A DNA stretch of 64,000 nucleotides, taken from positions 27,761,511-27,825,510 of the forward strand of contig OZ038434.1 in assembly GCA_964036275.1 (NCBI GenBank). The letters run 5' to 3'. This stretch comes from Litoditis marina. Lineage: Eukaryota > Nematoda > Chromadorea > Rhabditida > Rhabditidae. The notes below the pieces were generated by a model. The model was not told the DNA's origin. It made no database searches and worked only from the letters and a program-made list of their open reading frames with translations. The translations under genes were made by a program, and so were the position numbers. Positions 1 to 13,127 of the stretch are shown in pieces; the stretch's first letter is position 1, and each line of letters begins with the position of its first letter.

Positions 1-589
1 CAAGAATGCAACTTAAAAACTTATTTTAATTAGTTATTCAATAATAGTCTCTATCGGAAATCACATTTTAGTTCCAGAATATATGATACTTTTGACATAA
101 TGAATCGAACAGAATTCTAAATTGTTTAAGATCGTGGGAAAATGAACATATAGAAATTAACTACGCTTTAAACGTTAACGCAATCCCGGACCCGCGTTTA
201 CATGTATTTCGGCGTATTAGGCGGGGATCACCCAGATAATTATGGGATCGCTTCTTCTTGCATCAATTACTCATCAACGTAATTGATACACTCAGATTTT
301 TGTCTCCCATGTTTCATATCTCTTCTATTCCGTTTATTCGAATCCCCAGTTCATGTTGATTTATTCGAAAATGTGCTGTATCAGAGGTTAGTCAGGGCGG
401 TTCGATACGTACACATTTACAAGTGGCACACAAACAGAACGAAAACTTGATACAAAGCTTGAGTGAAAACAAAATAACAATCATCGCGAACATTTTTGAA
501 TGTTAGTACTTTATGTTGGTTCATTCTGACAATGTTCCACGTGAGGTAATGTTACCTTTTTAATAACCTCTCTTAACACTGATTTGCAG
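1..589. other. Sequence upstream of first recognised exon
   Basis: No exon could be supported here. The following gene should have an upstream exon encoding a signal anchor and the Gly-Leu-Gly-Asn-Gln motif that normally precedes the Leu-Phe-Phe residues opening the exon at 590. I did not find that motif here, so this exon lies further left, is too divergent to see, or has been lost. An acceptor-like TTTGCAG closes the interval. Confidence 0.4.
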
Positions 590-3500
590 TTATTTTTCCT
601 GGTGAATGGATATTGCATAGCGAAGCAGTTACAAAGAGAATTTTTCATCACGCAGAATTGGGAAAAACTTCCAGCTGCGCTAGATGCACAACTGCAACAA
701 GTGCATGCGATCTTCCCGGAATTTTCTCGTATTTACACGTCAAAGGTCAGAAATATATGCACTACGGGTTCGTTAAGGGTTTTTAACTATGATTTTAACA
801 CTCAAGCTCTGACATTCTAGAACTTCAAATTTTTCAACACCGAACTAGAAAATACATTCATAGAAACATTTCAAACCTATGTTTAATATGACTATTCAAA
901 CTATAAGCAGCGAAGTTGTTGATTTGTGTCATTGAAATGATACACGAAAGGACATGATATTTCATTCGGAGTGACGACGTTTCGGCGGCTTCGTTGTATT
1001 CAAAGCCATATCCACACGGAATGATTGGAGAATTATCTAGGCAACTGAGTATAAGTGTTGACCGGTAGCAATTCACGAAAACGTCGCTACTCTGAATGAA
1101 AGGTAATACTAACTCGTGTTCGCTTCTGGAACAAAATCAAAAGTAGATTCAACAACAGGCGGAGGTTAATTAACGACAAGGAATGACGATACAAAAATTT
1201 TAAAATTTTCTCTAGTTTATTTATTTTTTTTAGTTATTATTTCATGGATTCGGAACAGGATGTCGAGAAGAACATAATTCTACAGTTTCCAGGTTCCCTA
1301 TAAGCTCAAACAAATAGGAAGAAACCCACTGAGCACGAGTGATTTCATTGATCCTTTGGAGTTCGTAGTTCGCTTTATCAAAATGTTATTTCCAAACTAT
1401 CAATGGGACAGTGAATGTTCTTAATTTCTTATAAGTAAATTAAAATCACTCATCAGCCGTGGGATTTTTTCGAACTGCTCAAAGCTGTATCGGTAATATC
1501 GGTAATCGGGTCTTGTCTACCATATATAGAGACTATCTTCACTATTGTGTACAAATTATGCGTAAATAGAAACTCCGCCCACCCATACTATTTCGAACCC
1601 GTATGTTGTAATACTTTTGTCTGATGCATACATCAGACATCCAACAGATTTCCAAAGAGACGAACGTTTCATAACTTGAACATGTCTTATTAACTGCTGT
1701 TCAGCTACATCAACGAGCGTGCTCGCTTTGTGCAGTTGAACACACACTACGGACAAAACTACAACTACTTTCGTGATTGTGACTCAGATGTTCGCAAACT
1801 CTTCGCATTTTCTACGACAGTAAAGGAGAATGGAGACAATATCATGAAAACAAGAATGTTGTGAGTCATTCACTAATTCAATGTGTGCGAGGAAGTTTGT
1901 GTAAGCAGAACCAATCAGAAGGGTATCTGCTCTCGCAGTCACACCCCATTCTAGGGTTTTAGTTGAAACACGGCGCAAAAGCCAACACTGGGCGGAGCCA
2001 CCCAACGCTACCGTACTAGCCCCCAATGTTACGCCTGTACTGTTTCTCGCAGTTCAGGAGAAGCAGAACTCGAGGAATCGTGTGCGCTCATATCAGACGT
2101 ACCGATTTCGCTCAACACAAGGCCGAGTCAACGTTCGCTGTTACTGTCGCTCTACTGAAACATGTGCTGACCGAAAAAGTCTGTATTGGTAATCTTTGAC
2201 ACTTAGAACAGTTCTTTATCGGCATTTTACGCCCACCGTTGAGCTTCAACGCCGCTGCTCAAAACCCAGTTGTTTATGGAGAACTAGTCAAGAGACGGTT
2301 TTCAAATAAGCCAAAATAGCCAAAATACCTCTTATGCTCAGTTATGTTTATTCGTGAGATAATTTAGAGAGAAGCTCATAGATAACTTGCGTTCTGCAAA
2401 GTTAGTGCCGACTAGGTTGGTAGTTTTCTCTGAAGAATCTATTTTCTAGCAATCTATTTGAGCTCTGCATAGATATAAAATACTGAGGGCATAATTTATT
2501 CATTACCTTCCTACTCTTGCGCGTTTTTGGTCACTAAAGACGTCATGTTGCTTCCTCGAAATGCTCAACGTAAAATGTTAAGTTGAACTCAACCTACTTG
2601 ATCAATATAACAACTATGAGATACATTTTGTTAAGGTAGAAACAAATTAAAAACCTTATTATAATTCTACTTCATTCGCACTCCTGTTTAAGAATTCCCA
2701 AACAGTGGCTTTATTTGGTGATGATCGGAAATTCATGCATGATGTTGTAGATTATCTTCACAACAATTCGGTGTTAGAGAAGGTTCGTTCATTAGTGTTA
2801 TCAGATTTATATATTGTTTAACTACTATCTAAGATAGCCCATGACGCTAATCTCCAACTTGTCTCTCTATTTTAGTTTTTACCCGGACGAAAAAACATTA
2901 ACAGTTGGCACACACTTCTCTTATTTGTGAACAAAATTTCCCTTCTCATTTCAATTCATCTTCCAACACATTTATTGAGCAAAGTGTCCACAATTTCAGT
3001 TGGTAATAGTATGGTCTTTGTTAAAGGAGATAGAAAATCAACCTGAGGAAAGGTTGGGTTACGATTTAAGGTTGTATCGTTAGTTCAGAGTCAGGCAACA
3101 GAAATTATGAAAACATTTTTGAAAGTTAAACACGTGGGTGTGAATATCGCAATCGCCGCGCGACACGAGGCGCGTCTTATCAAAAATAGGGTGGATTGAT
3201 TTGCAGTTGTTTATAATTTATAATTTATGTCACACACAAGCCCTCAAGACCATAATCACGGAAGAGTATATATTTGTATTACAATTAATAGAAACACTGA
3301 GTAAAATACCCATAGAGTGAATTCCACTACCGATATCCGCAGGTAGCCGGGTAATGAACGCGTTACACGAGAACGCCGTTACAAAGTAGCAACAAGTTAT
3401 TTGTAAAGTATGGGTTGTGTTCTAATCGTGATAAATTGAATTTGGGCTGAGTTTGGTAGTAAGTCCATTCGTTAGTCGTACACATGTCACAGAAACGATA

Positions 3501-4110
3501 TTCAGATTACGTAACTCATAATTTCACCTTTTTTCATTCATATCTCTTTACTCACATGATTTTATTCTATCCAAGGTGTTGAAACGCTATCGCAAATTAT
3601 ACAGTCTTGACGTGTCAAAGACAAGGTTTACTTACGCTGGTATATAATTTTCCGTGTTTTTGCTCTGTGATTACAATCAGTCATTGTGCATTGTGTTGCA
3701 GAACACATCGTTCATCAGTAGTTTTTCGGAGGGAACTGATTTCTACATAGGCTCCCAAATTTGTGATTCCTTTATAATAACTGCCCCGGCATCAACATTC
3801 GGTTTTTGGATGGGTTTTTTGACAAAGAATCAAAAAAACGTGTACTATTACCAACCAAGGAACACCACCATTCTTGGTAAAAATATACACAAAACTATCT
3901 TTCCGTGAGTTCCTTACAGTATGCTTTGTATGGTGTCTCATGACTGAGCAATATTAACATGTTTTAATCGCACTCACAATTTCTCTATGGTTTCGGTATG
4001 TCTTTTGTGTGAAATTCTTTGCCTGAAAGCAACTAGGAGGTTTTAGGGACATTGACCACAGTGATTGTGTACAGAACAGGCAAGCCAGCCAGTACTCTGC
4101 TTTTGCATGA
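590..4110 (+). CDS. Alpha-1,2-fucosyltransferase-like gene (GT11 family), 5' end missing
   Basis: GT11 enzymes transfer fucose from GDP-fucose onto glycans in the Golgi lumen. Supported exons are 590-745, 2053-2188, 2706-2782, 3702-3904 and 4047-4110. Exon 590 begins LFFLVNGYCIAKQLQRE after TTTGCAG, matching the block that follows GLGNQ in this family. Exon 2053 holds CAHIRRTDF, the family's HxRRxDF motif thought to contact the nucleotide sugar. Exon 2706 holds ALFGDDRKFM. Exon 3702 holds TAPASTFGFWMGFLTK and VYYYQ, the third conserved block. Phases agree at 2188/2706 (codon split 1+2), 2782/3702 (0) and 3904/4047 (2+1), and a TGA closes the last exon. At least one exon is missing between 746 and 2052. 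An open stretch after the acceptor at about 1292 ends in a stop, so I could not join it. Whether the gene is intact is uncertain. AATAAA-like signals lie near 4390 and 4455. Confidence 0.75.
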
Positions 4111-6095
4111 GTGGCCCTGTCAAAAACTTTTTATGTTATTATGTTACCAACGATCGAGATTGTTACTTATGCGTGATAGACTTGAGTATGTTGTTGATTA
4201 ATATTATCGATGCAGAATACAACCGAACCCGGGCAGGTGCTAATTATACAGAAAATGAAAAGATTCGAAATTTCATCTATTCCAGGCCGTCGTGGATCGC
4301 TTTACGAGTCACAATGAAACCGATTGTTTCAACTCTATCTTTATCCAATGTATAGCTCTTTTGTTCATTTAATAGCTGATGTACTCTGAAAATAAATTTT
4401 ATCATTTCGAGCGACACATTGGCGTGTTCATAACTGTTCGCTATAGTTTTTTAATAAAACAATTACAAAAAAATGTGTTTTTGTGAATGGGGTTTACTTC
4501 AATGAGAATGAAAATGACGAATGAATATAGTAGAAATGATAATCAAATCAGTATTGTACACTTTGAGAAACAATGGTGGACAAGGCAGACACCAGCTTGG
4601 TTCACACCTTCGTAGTCGTGTCCTGAACTGGAAATACACCAAAGGTTGAAAAAGACAGAGTGTGATATATCAAATTCCTGCTGGATCTTACGCGGAATAG
4701 CGCAGTAAGTATGAAATTCGTCGGTTAGTCGTTTCGTTGATTATCGATCATCCGACCTCTGTTCTGATTCATGTTCGTTTTAACTATTTCGTACTCTGTA
4801 GTCTGATCAACGCTCCCCAGTAGGTGGTACATTTAACATACATTCCTTTGGGATTAGTTTCAATGGAATCTTGTGAGAACATGAATAACTAGTTTTATTC
4901 TTTTTTGTTCTATATTCTATGCGCAATAAACTTTATATCATTATTATTATTATGAGTTGCAAAAATGAGTTAGAGAAATATACAGTTGTGTAGCAAGAAG
5001 CGCTGATTACAACTATCAACGAAATAGAGTAGAATCAGTTCGTATACACAGCTCAATGTGAAGAATAGAATGATCTGAAAATGTTTGTATGTTCTATGAA
5101 TAAAATAGTGATAAATGAAAATGACTCTAAATAACGGTCTAAAGAGGGTACGAGAGTGAACTGCAAAAGTACACCCTCGTTTATCAAATACAAATTTATA
5201 TTCTCTGATATACATGTAAAATGCAAAATAATTAATGTTTGTATATAGACAGGATAGACTGGCTTTGACATTCGCTATTCCCACTGCGACTCCGGTTATG
5301 TGCCAAATTATTCACCACACCGAAAATGTTTTCAAGAAATTAGAAAATAGTTTGTTTCTTACAACACTTAGGCGAAAAGATTATAATCTATGAAAAACAT
5401 TTCTTGGTACCCTACCGAAAGTGCGGGGGTAGTTTTTGATTAATGAATATAATTGAGCACTGTGCATAACCAATTATTTTCATCCGTCAAAAAACAATCA
5501 GACCTGTGTTTTCCAAATCCTATACTGGCACAATGAATTCCCTTTTTGTTCAAACTGGCCATCAGAATCTCACATGGCTCTGTTCGTCAATCAAGTTCAA
5601 CCGTTAGTAGACAACTCTGCGGCTACGACGATTTTTCGTGTTTGACGTCAAGCTTGGATCTCTGTTGACGTCTGGCCTCCATAATCTTCAATAAAAAAGA
5701 ATATCTTAGTACCATAGTCACGTTGTCATGTTTCAAGAATCGTTCACTATTCAGATTAGTTGTAGCGCAGTGTGAATTAGCTGCGTTTCAGAAAAGACAA
5801 AACAGCACGCTAGATCAAGAAATGAAGAGACGATATTTCAAAAAGTTCTACACACGAAGTTGGTGCTTTAGATGGAGAGCTTGACTAAAAGCTAACTAGT
5901 TCCGTTTAATTTTCAAATCTAGCTCGGAAAAGTGCTATGAAATGTTCACATACTAGGAAATCTCTTTTGATTTTTCCGCATTTCCGCATTAGCGTGATCG
6001 AAGATAGTCCGATATGTCAGTAACCATCAATGGAAGATGAAAGTTATGAAACACCTATGATGATTTTTTAGACGAACAACTAAATTTATCTACAG
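4111..6095. other. Intergenic, no gene recognised
   Basis: AT-rich sequence with poly(A)-like AATAAA strings near 4390, 4455 and 4925. Open frames here are short and lack consistent splice sites or recognisable motifs. Nothing further can be supported. Confidence 0.5.
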
Positions 6096-6289
6096 GATTT
6101 TCTCGATCAAGTTTATCGGCGCTACAAAAAGTGCGCATCTTTACGTGTATAATAAGACCCAAAGAGAGCCGCTCGATAGAATATTCAAGTCTCACTTTGA
6201 TTCAACCGCTCTTTCCTGATACCGGTTTCTGTGTGTTCATGTTGGTGTTGCAATCAAAAGCAGAGTCGTTCTTCGTGTTTTCTGGAACG
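6096..6289 (+). other. Possible orphan internal exon
   Basis: The interval is bounded by a good acceptor (ATCTACAG) and a good donor (ACG|GTGAGT), with one frame open throughout. A second frame reads FIGATKSAHLYVYNKT, faintly reminiscent of GT92-type glycosyltransferases, but it hits a stop. I cannot decide the frame or connect it to a neighbour. It could be an exon of the next gene, a pseudogene remnant or chance. Confidence 0.2.
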
Positions 6290-6652
6290 GTGAGTCAATG
6301 CTGCGACTCCAAGCTATTTGTAACAAAATGATCTTAAATAGATCATAAAGCTCGCCAGTCACGAATAATTCCACAGCCAGGTTAAGCTCCAGTAATAATG
6401 ATATCTGTTTCGTTGTACAGCGCGAGTGATTGTCCATTTAGTGGCATTTCTTGCCCCATGGGTGTAGTTCCTGATCACTAACTACTTTATTTTCCTATTA
6501 ACCTAGAAACACTCTTTCTTAGCTCACGGAGCTAATTAGACACATGCAAACCTTTGTTTTCGTGGCCTACCTCAGGTAAAAGTCACATTTATGTTGTTGG
6601 AAAACAACTTCATGCAGTTCCTGACTTGTTCAAGCACTTTCAGGTGAACACA

Positions 6653-9600
6653 ATGATACTGGGAATGCTGTTGTTTATGGTCGTCCTGTTGTTGTCCTCC
6701 GAACCTCGGCGCATCCACTACTACCAAGAGGTTGAGAACATTCATACATCTCAATCCACAACTAAGTATTGTTCTGGATTGGACAGAAATGTTATTCAGT
6801 TTTGTCTTTTGATTTATTAAGACATGAGTACCGGTGCGCAAAGTTAAACCACCACGCACAGCAGAAAAAAATATATTTAATTTGAGTACTTCAAAAAAAA
6901 CTATAAATTCGCAAAGACATTTCCCTAACTATGCGTAATAGTGAATCGAATATAATTTGAAAAATGTGTTTTACTCAAGATGAATTGATATGTGAGTTGC
7001 TATATCCCGCCTACTCTGTGAATAGAAGTACATTCTTATTCGAGACGTCTCTATATGGCGATCCTGTTTGGGTTATTAGGGCGAGTCCCTGATAAATTTT
7101 GAACAAACGAACCAACAAGCATTGATTTTTGTCAAGATTATTCCAAAAAAAAACACAGTCAGTCGTCTCCATGTTTCGCTGTTGATGACCCTCGTTATGT
7201 TGTAGTATATTATTGGCACGAACCTCGTTACGTTGTAGTATATTATTGGAACACTTTTGTTTCACCAAATACGAGGTGAGATAGATGTTTGTTTCAGTGG
7301 CGACGTTTCGGCGAAATCGCCGTTCACTGAGTCTTAAAAAGGTATTAATAAGAAAACCACGATAAACTTAACACGGCGAATCCGCCGAAACGTTGCCACT
7401 AATATAAACATCTATCAAGAAAAAATATCAATAATAAACAGTCAATAGTTTGTTTTTCATCAGTGAATAACTAGTCTTTTTCTAGGCGAGTGCGTTTCAG
7501 ATGAAACTGCAATTGGCATTGTGTAGAAAGTTTTCGTAAATCAATCTGTCCTCAACATACTTTTGCAGATGACATTTTTTTCACATATGAATGGACACCG
7601 GATAAGCAAGGGCAATCAGTTTCCCACCAAATTTTATCCCTATATTACTGAACTTGTTTCTTTAGATAATAATTATAATGAAACTTTCTCGGTGAGTCGT
7701 TAAAAATCAGACTAACTTCTAGTCTGAGGGCACAATGGACCCAATCTCGAAATTCTAAAGTTTGCAAAAAAGTTGAATCACTTTTTTCTCCATGAACCAA
7801 TCTAGTCAAAAACACTTTAGTGTGTGAGTTTCAAGAATAAAACAATTCGTTGAAAAAAGGTTTTTTCTAGTGAAATTATAGTAATCCGTAAGAAGGAGGC
7901 TAGTCATACCGTTGTGACATCAAGACTAGAAGTTTCATTTTCAGATTCTCTTTTTACCTGTATTATTTTCTGCACTTTGAGTGAAGGTCATCGTTTCGTT
8001 TTGTTTTTCAGGAAGAACATGTAGTTTTTGTCACGTATGCTTCTCAAAACCACTTCCTCGAGTCGAAAAAAGCTATTTTTGAAATGAGAGAAGTGTATCC
8101 AAATAAAATAATATATTATGATATTGGTCTGAAAATTGAACAGGTACAGTTTGAGAGCTAGACATTTTGGAAATTTCAGAATAGAAAAATCTATCTCCAC
8201 AACCCATAACGCGATAACCCCAGGGATTACTAGGGATTATATCATCATCCATAATGTTCAGAAATGTTTTTTTAAATAACTGAGTGAAGATAAATTAATG
8301 AAAAGCTACTCAAAAGTTAGCAAGCTATACTAGAGCGCGTCAAATGATATTGATTGATGCCATCTGTGCGCCCCTGCTAACACCCGGTCAACTAATAACA
8401 CCGTCTTTTCACACGATTATCCGTCGTCCACGACTATTAATATTCGTGTAAATCATACTCAAACTATCGAAAGTACTCCCATGGAACTACGATTGGTATT
8501 TTAGTTTTTTGGTTTGTTTCTCAATCTTTTCATTTCTTAGGTATTTTTCTACACTAACACGAGCACATGAAATGATACTGATGCACTGTGTATATCAGCA
8601 TAAGAAGCTGAAAAATCTGCGTACTAGAATACGAAACACGGACAATTACGGAACACTTTCCTGACAGTTTCCGTTGACTGTTAAAATGATCTAGACAACA
8701 GTTTTGTTTTTATTCTTACTGCATGGTCCTCTAATAGATCCAGATGCTGTTGCATTTTTCAATTCATTTGTTTCCAGGTAAACGAGATAGCACGTGTTTG
8801 TAATTTGGAGTACAGAAAATTTGACTTCGACAAGTATCCAATACACGTGAGAAATTTGTTGAACTACAGTTTCAAACCACTGATACTGACGGTGAGTCTA
8901 AAACTGTTCACATACTGGAAACATCTTATTTTCACCCTTCCCCTTGCTTTTTGTTTTTTGTGACAAATTTGTGATGGTGTGGAGTGAATGATTTTAGGAG
9001 GAAAAAACTTGAATGAAATGGGTGATTGTTAAAGATTTTTTTTGCTGGTGAATGGACGGATATAAAATTCCTTCAATATATTCCCACGAACAAAACTGTT
9101 TTCAAATTTAAGTAGTATTCCTGAATAGATAGTATGAATCAATAGTAAATTTAGACTTGTTTCAGCTGCTTACCTCCAGTATTTTTTACTTCGTATCAGA
9201 ACAAACCAGAGCAGAAAATTGAGTGAATTTTATCAAATTCAGGAAGTGTATCTTCGCTTCAGTGCTTTTTGGATATTTGACTCATCAATGCGTTTTACAA
9301 GTAAACGTTTGATCAAACAGTTCTACAATACAGTACAATACGGAGGACCAGATTCATTTTTCATGAAGCATCCGGCGAGACACAGCATCTTATCCACTAC
9401 TCATAGAGGTAATATCTCACAACATCCCACCCGCACACACTTAGTTGATTTTTCTTCATCTATTTTTTGTTTAGCACCCATTTACTTACTTACATATACT
9501 TGGGTGTAGACAGCCCATGGGAAATAATCCTTTCTCTCCAACTTTCCCCTTGACTCTGAGCTTGCTATATACCTTTGACGTTATATGTTTTACAGGAATG

Positions 9601-10549
9601 TACACATACCTTCCCATTACATTCAACCAGTTGATTGCCCCAATGTTTGAAACATACATGTTTGTTGTTCGCTCAGAATTCTCGATGGAGGCAGTGAAGT
9701 GGTGAACTACTTTTTCAATTCAGAGTTCAATTCAAACTGAAAAACTCTTCATACATGAACTCTACTGATCACGTGTTTTTTCTTCAATAAAACACCAAGC
9801 TATTTTGGTTGTTTCAGTTCATTAATCTATCATTGCTCAGGAACATGTTGTGCGCGTTAACAGAAAGATGTATCGCTCCAATTGGGTCGGTGAAGCAATG
9901 CAACATGTTTTGGATTCGTTACACCGACTATGCAAACTGCCACAGGTTTGACGTTGTTAGTTAAGAGTCATCTTCAACATACGCACATACGCTACTTCTC
10001 TGCACTTGATTCTCAAAACTATATCGGTTAAGCGGACCAGTACGTTAGCTACGAAGAATGGAAGGGAAGTGTCGGATAATTTCAGTCAGTGTACGCACTC
10101 AACTGTCTAGTTGAGCTAACAAAAAACATTTGGATTTCTAAAGATGAGCGATGAATTTGCAAAATGCTATGTCATTTTTTTTACAAGGGTCGATAAAAAT
10201 ATTTGCAAAACCTATTAACATCCGGTGGAAAAGTTTCAAATTTGATTTTCAAGAATTTTATGGAAATAATCTCCTCAACCTTGAAAACTGGACTTGAATC
10301 GACTGTCATTTCAACATTGATCGAGCGTTTGTACTTAAATTCAGTCGAACGAAACATAACAAGTCTACCGTGAATTTCGCATCACGTTAAGATGATGTTT
10401 TGCGATCTAGGTATGATCAGAGTGCAATCAACATTATACTGACTTCTTTGCTGGAAAGAGAGAAAAAACGACATCCGACTGTTGACTTCCAAGATTTTCT
10501 GACCAGTGATCGAGAAGGTACATACGATGGACCGTTGCAGCAATGTTGA
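6653..10549 (+). CDS. Nematode-specific putative glycosyltransferase, probably DUF1647 family, eight exons
   Basis: Exons are 6653-6790, 7569-7691, 8012-8143, 8778-8891, 9243-9408, 9596-9701, 9841-9945 and 10411-10549, about 340 aa. Exon 1 starts MILGMLLFMVVLLLSSEPRR, a short basic-flanked hydrophobic stretch typical of a type II signal anchor, so a Golgi/ER lumenal product is inferred. Key blocks in order are VVFVTYASQNHFLES, KIIYYDIGL, EYRKFDFDKYPIHV, WIFDSSMRF, GMYTYLP, WNMLCALTERCIAP and RYDQSAINIILTSLL. This order matches the Caenorhabditis family I recall as DUF1647; the Pfam name is from memory. All junctions from exon 2 to the TGA keep phase. The weakest call is the exon 1 donor (AAT|GTTATT): it is in phase but not consensus, so exon 1 may end differently or belong elsewhere. 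No biochemical activity is established; a sugar-transfer role is inferred from the topology and the glycan-gene neighbours. Confidence 0.7.
7189..7262. repeat. Two-copy tandem repeat, unit about 32 bp
   Basis: A block containing CTCGTTA(T/C)GTTGTAGTATA followed by TTATTGG occurs twice in succession, with small differences. It lies in intron 1 of the DUF1647-like gene, next to the small inverted-repeat element that starts at 7280. Confidence 0.7.
7280..7416. mobile_element. MITE-like inverted-repeat element, about 137 bp
   Basis: The ends are GATAGATGTTTGTTTCAGTG and, on the other strand, GATAGATGTTTATATTAGTG. They continue inward into GGC(G/A)ACGTTTCGGCG. The inverted repeat is about 35 bp with a short unique centre. 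No coding capacity and no clear target duplication. A related ACGTTTCGGCGG string occurs near 974. Confidence 0.7.
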
Positions 10550-10690
10550 TTTGTCTTGTTGTATTATCACGTGACGCTAAAAAAATTATTCGCGAACTTT
10601 GAGAACACTTTTCTACTTGAATGTTGTCTTAATTTTTCTCCAAATACAGTCTTTGTTTTTTGAAGCTATTTTGTCGACGAAATACTAGTT

Positions 10691-10862
10691 AGAGGGGGGC
10701 AGAAAGGAAAGTTAATATGATAGGGCTGCTCAAGAGGAAATGATATCTTTTTTCTCATTTTATCAAACTAACAAACCTAATTTGCATAGTCTGTTTTGGT
10801 GCAAGCAAAGTTATGTTTATGTACCCCGAGGAAGCTGAACTAGCTTTCCATTCTGCCCTCTT
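10691..10862. mobile_element. MITE-like element with GGGGGGCAGAAAGGAAAG ends
   Basis: The left end reads AGAGGGGGGCAGAAAGGAAA and the right end is its near-complement (CTTTCCATTCTGCCCTCTTT). Length about 170 bp, no open frame. A related truncated copy, followed by a GGTACCCCGGGGTACC palindrome, lies at 30403-30470. Function unknown; terminal structure suggests a non-autonomous DNA transposon. Confidence 0.6.
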
Positions 10863-11058
10863 TTAATAGTCCAAACTTGAAAGACAGTCGGAGTACATCA
10901 GAAACGTTTCAAAAACTTTTTCAAACGTTTCGCCGAGTCTGTTTGTTTGAAAATTTGTTGAGCTATGTGTTGAAAACCAAATTATCTAGAAATACGAAAA
11001 TTGAGAACCACCTTTGACTGTCGTAATATCTACGTGAAAAATGAGTACTTCTTCCACC

Positions 11059-11125
11059 ATTCAGAGCTGATACCTTGAAGAACGAACAACGTTAAGAATG
11101 ATTTTATCGTCAACATTTTCTGCCC
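11059..11125 (+). pseudogene. Duplicated fragment of the FkbM-like gene's exon 1 region
   Basis: About 65 bp, including GTTAAGAATGA and CGTCAACATTTTCTG, align at roughly 80 percent with 15738-15803, which holds the start codon and 5' flank of the FkbM-like gene. The reading frame behind the ATG is not preserved and no downstream exons follow. It is best read as a relic of a tandem or segmental duplication about 4.7 kb upstream of the intact copy. Confidence 0.55.
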
Positions 11126-11763
11126 GTGGCGATAATGAGAAATTGAACTCAGAAAATAATCGCCATTGTTAATATCGAAGGCAAACACCTCTAGGTCTAG
11201 TTTACACATTCTGAGAGCTAATTCTCCGTGTTTCAACTACTTGCATATATTTGTATAAAAAACGATGTAAAGTGAGAAATGATTAGCTTTTGAGATTGAA
11301 CTGCATGGAATATAGAAAAGGAGGACAATAACTCAAGAGGGGAATACAAAATTCAATCTCGCAATTTTCATGGGTCAAAAACGTTTGGTTTCTACTGAAA
11401 AAAGAACTTGCAGCTAACAAATATTAGATGAAACGTCATGAAATGACAATTTCTCATCACTGATTCATAACTGTTCACAGAGAAGAGTACAATAGAAGTT
11501 TGTTGAATATTCACCCACCATTAAAGTTAGCATTCTAATGAGGAAGTGTGCACTTTGTCGTTTCACGTTTTCGAGTTCTGAGATAGGAAATAATGCGCAT
11601 CTAATAATTTATTATTGAAGGTTCTTTCAACGTAACAATCAATACTTAAATGATTTGCAGAACATTAACTGCGTTACCAGTTCGGTTAGTAAGCCTTTTC
11701 TCACAAACCATAATCAATCCTTGATTTCGGGCAACGCACGCGTGGCGCCGTTCATTTCTTTTA

Positions 11764-11843
11764 CTCCGAGACAATTTGGCTCAGTCGGCAGAGCAGCGCA
11801 CTACGGCCCAGTAGGCCGAGGATTCGAATCCCTTCACGGACAT
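11764..11843 (+). pseudogene. tRNA-like relic (A box and B box present)
   Basis: TTTGGCTCAGTCGG matches the tRNA A-box/D-arm consensus and GGATTCGAATCC the B box. TCCG and CGGA at the edges could pair as an acceptor stem. The anticodon arm does not fold into a five-base-pair stem and the T stem has mismatches, so a functional tRNA is unlikely. It is probably a tRNA pseudogene or the head of a tRNA-derived SINE. Confidence 0.45.
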
Positions 11844-12114
11844 CATCTTTGTTTTTGTTCGATTAAACTTTTTATGGAGTCAGGATCTCTACAGATTAAC
11901 ACAATTGCTTCTCCAATTTACTTCAATCTATTCAAACTACCAAAAACCGAAAAAACAGCTCACTGCGCACACATCTAGAAGTAATTGTCAAAGCAACATG
12001 TTTCCAGGGCCATAAAATGGCTCAATGTTCACCGATTGGTCCAAGATTCCACATTTACACATAACTTAGCTGTTTCTAACTATATTCCAAGTGTCAGACG
12101 AGTCGGTGGAATTC

Positions 12115-12360
12115 GTCGGTTTTGCGGCCGGCTGTCGGGTGCCATTTTCGCGAGACGATTTTTGGAATAACTGTAGATCACTAGTCGCACATTAAATATC
12201 AAATAGCTGAATGATAGAGCCTTTCCTCCTCTATCTCTCTCTATCAAAATCTCAAAAATCCGTTCAGGAGTTTTTGAGAAAATGGCACAAAACCACTTTT
12301 AAAAGTCCGCAATGTTGTGATCAAAAACTAATCTGTGCAGCGCTCCGCGCTGCGCGCGAT
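12115..12360 (+). repeat. GC-hairpin dispersed repeat, copy 1
   Basis: One member of a family with two landmarks: a GC-rich block followed by GCCATTTT(C/T)GCGAGACG, and about 200 bp later AAAACTAATCTG(C/T)GCAGCG leading into the perfect hairpin GCGCAGCGCTCCGCGCTGCG. No coding capacity. Related copies lie near 18440, 24630, 27000 and 46386. The hairpin resembles Helitron 3' hairpins, but no CTRR end was seen. Confidence 0.6.
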
Positions 12361-12689
12361 TGTAGAAGGATTGCAGACGTATACAATAATCAACGCAACC
12401 AATGTCAGACCATTTTCGGGATTGCATACAAAGGTAATGAATGTATCAAAAACAGTCATCGTTCTCGGTAGAATTGTCACTGGTCTGAGAATGTTCGTAT
12501 CATTTTTATAATCGAGAACACAAGTAAAAACTTCATCATAGTACAAATATAAGTTGAGGTGCGGTTCGGTTAGTGATCTATAGTCATACCGAAAAAGTTT
12601 TCCTAAAAATGTCTCTACGCCGAAAACGGCGAGTTCAACAGACTTCTTTGAAATTTTGAAAATAGGTTAGTAAGACATATTAATTCACT

Positions 12690-13018
12690 AATTCGTATAA
12701 AAACGGGTGTGAAAAAAAGATTAGTTTTGGATGAAACGTGTACAAGAAATATGAAAGAAGTCCAATAAAATAATTTGAGGAAAAGGCTAATCTCGCTCGA
12801 TTTTAAATTTCAGAAAAAAATGAATACCCAGTGTTTTGTTACAGAAATAAAACTTCTGACTGCTACTCACAATGATCTAGCTTACACTCGGTTTTTTTCA
12901 AGAAAAGCGAGATTAGCCTTTTCCTCAAAATATTTTATTGGACTTCTTTCACATTTCTTGTACACGTTTCATCCAAAACTAATCTTTACTTTTTTTACAC
13001 CCGTTTTTCATACTAATT
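12690..13018. mobile_element. MITE family A, copy 1 (long inverted repeats)
   Basis: Inverted repeats of about 100 bp run from ATTCGTATAAAAACGGGTGT inward through GATTAGTTTTGGATGAAACG and GAGGAAAAGGCTAATCTCGC. The right arm mirrors this and ends ...CACCCGTTTTTCATACTAATT. The centre is unique. Four further members occur at 19143, 24838, 26180 and 47062. No transposase is encoded, so it is non-autonomous. Confidence 0.8.
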
Positions 13019-13120
13019 GAACTCTTTTTCTATGGTTACGAAGTAACGGTCATTTTTGATAAAAATGATATTTTTAAAAAATAAGCTAAACAAAGAATAT
13101 TATGAGGTTCTATTGGAGTT
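13019..13120. repeat. Flank shared by two MITE family A copies
   Basis: About 100 bp following the MITE, from AACTCTTTTTCTATGGTTAC to TTCTATTGGAGTTT, recurs almost unchanged at 26496-26604 after the copy there. The repeat unit is therefore longer than the MITE itself, or a segment carrying the MITE was duplicated. Confidence 0.7.
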
Positions 13121-13127
13121 TCCGCTG

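Noticed and set aside
1784..2026. 80-codon minus-strand frame overlapping the GT11 gene
   Set aside because: Antisense to an intron of a gene supported by motifs; no ATG context or homology.
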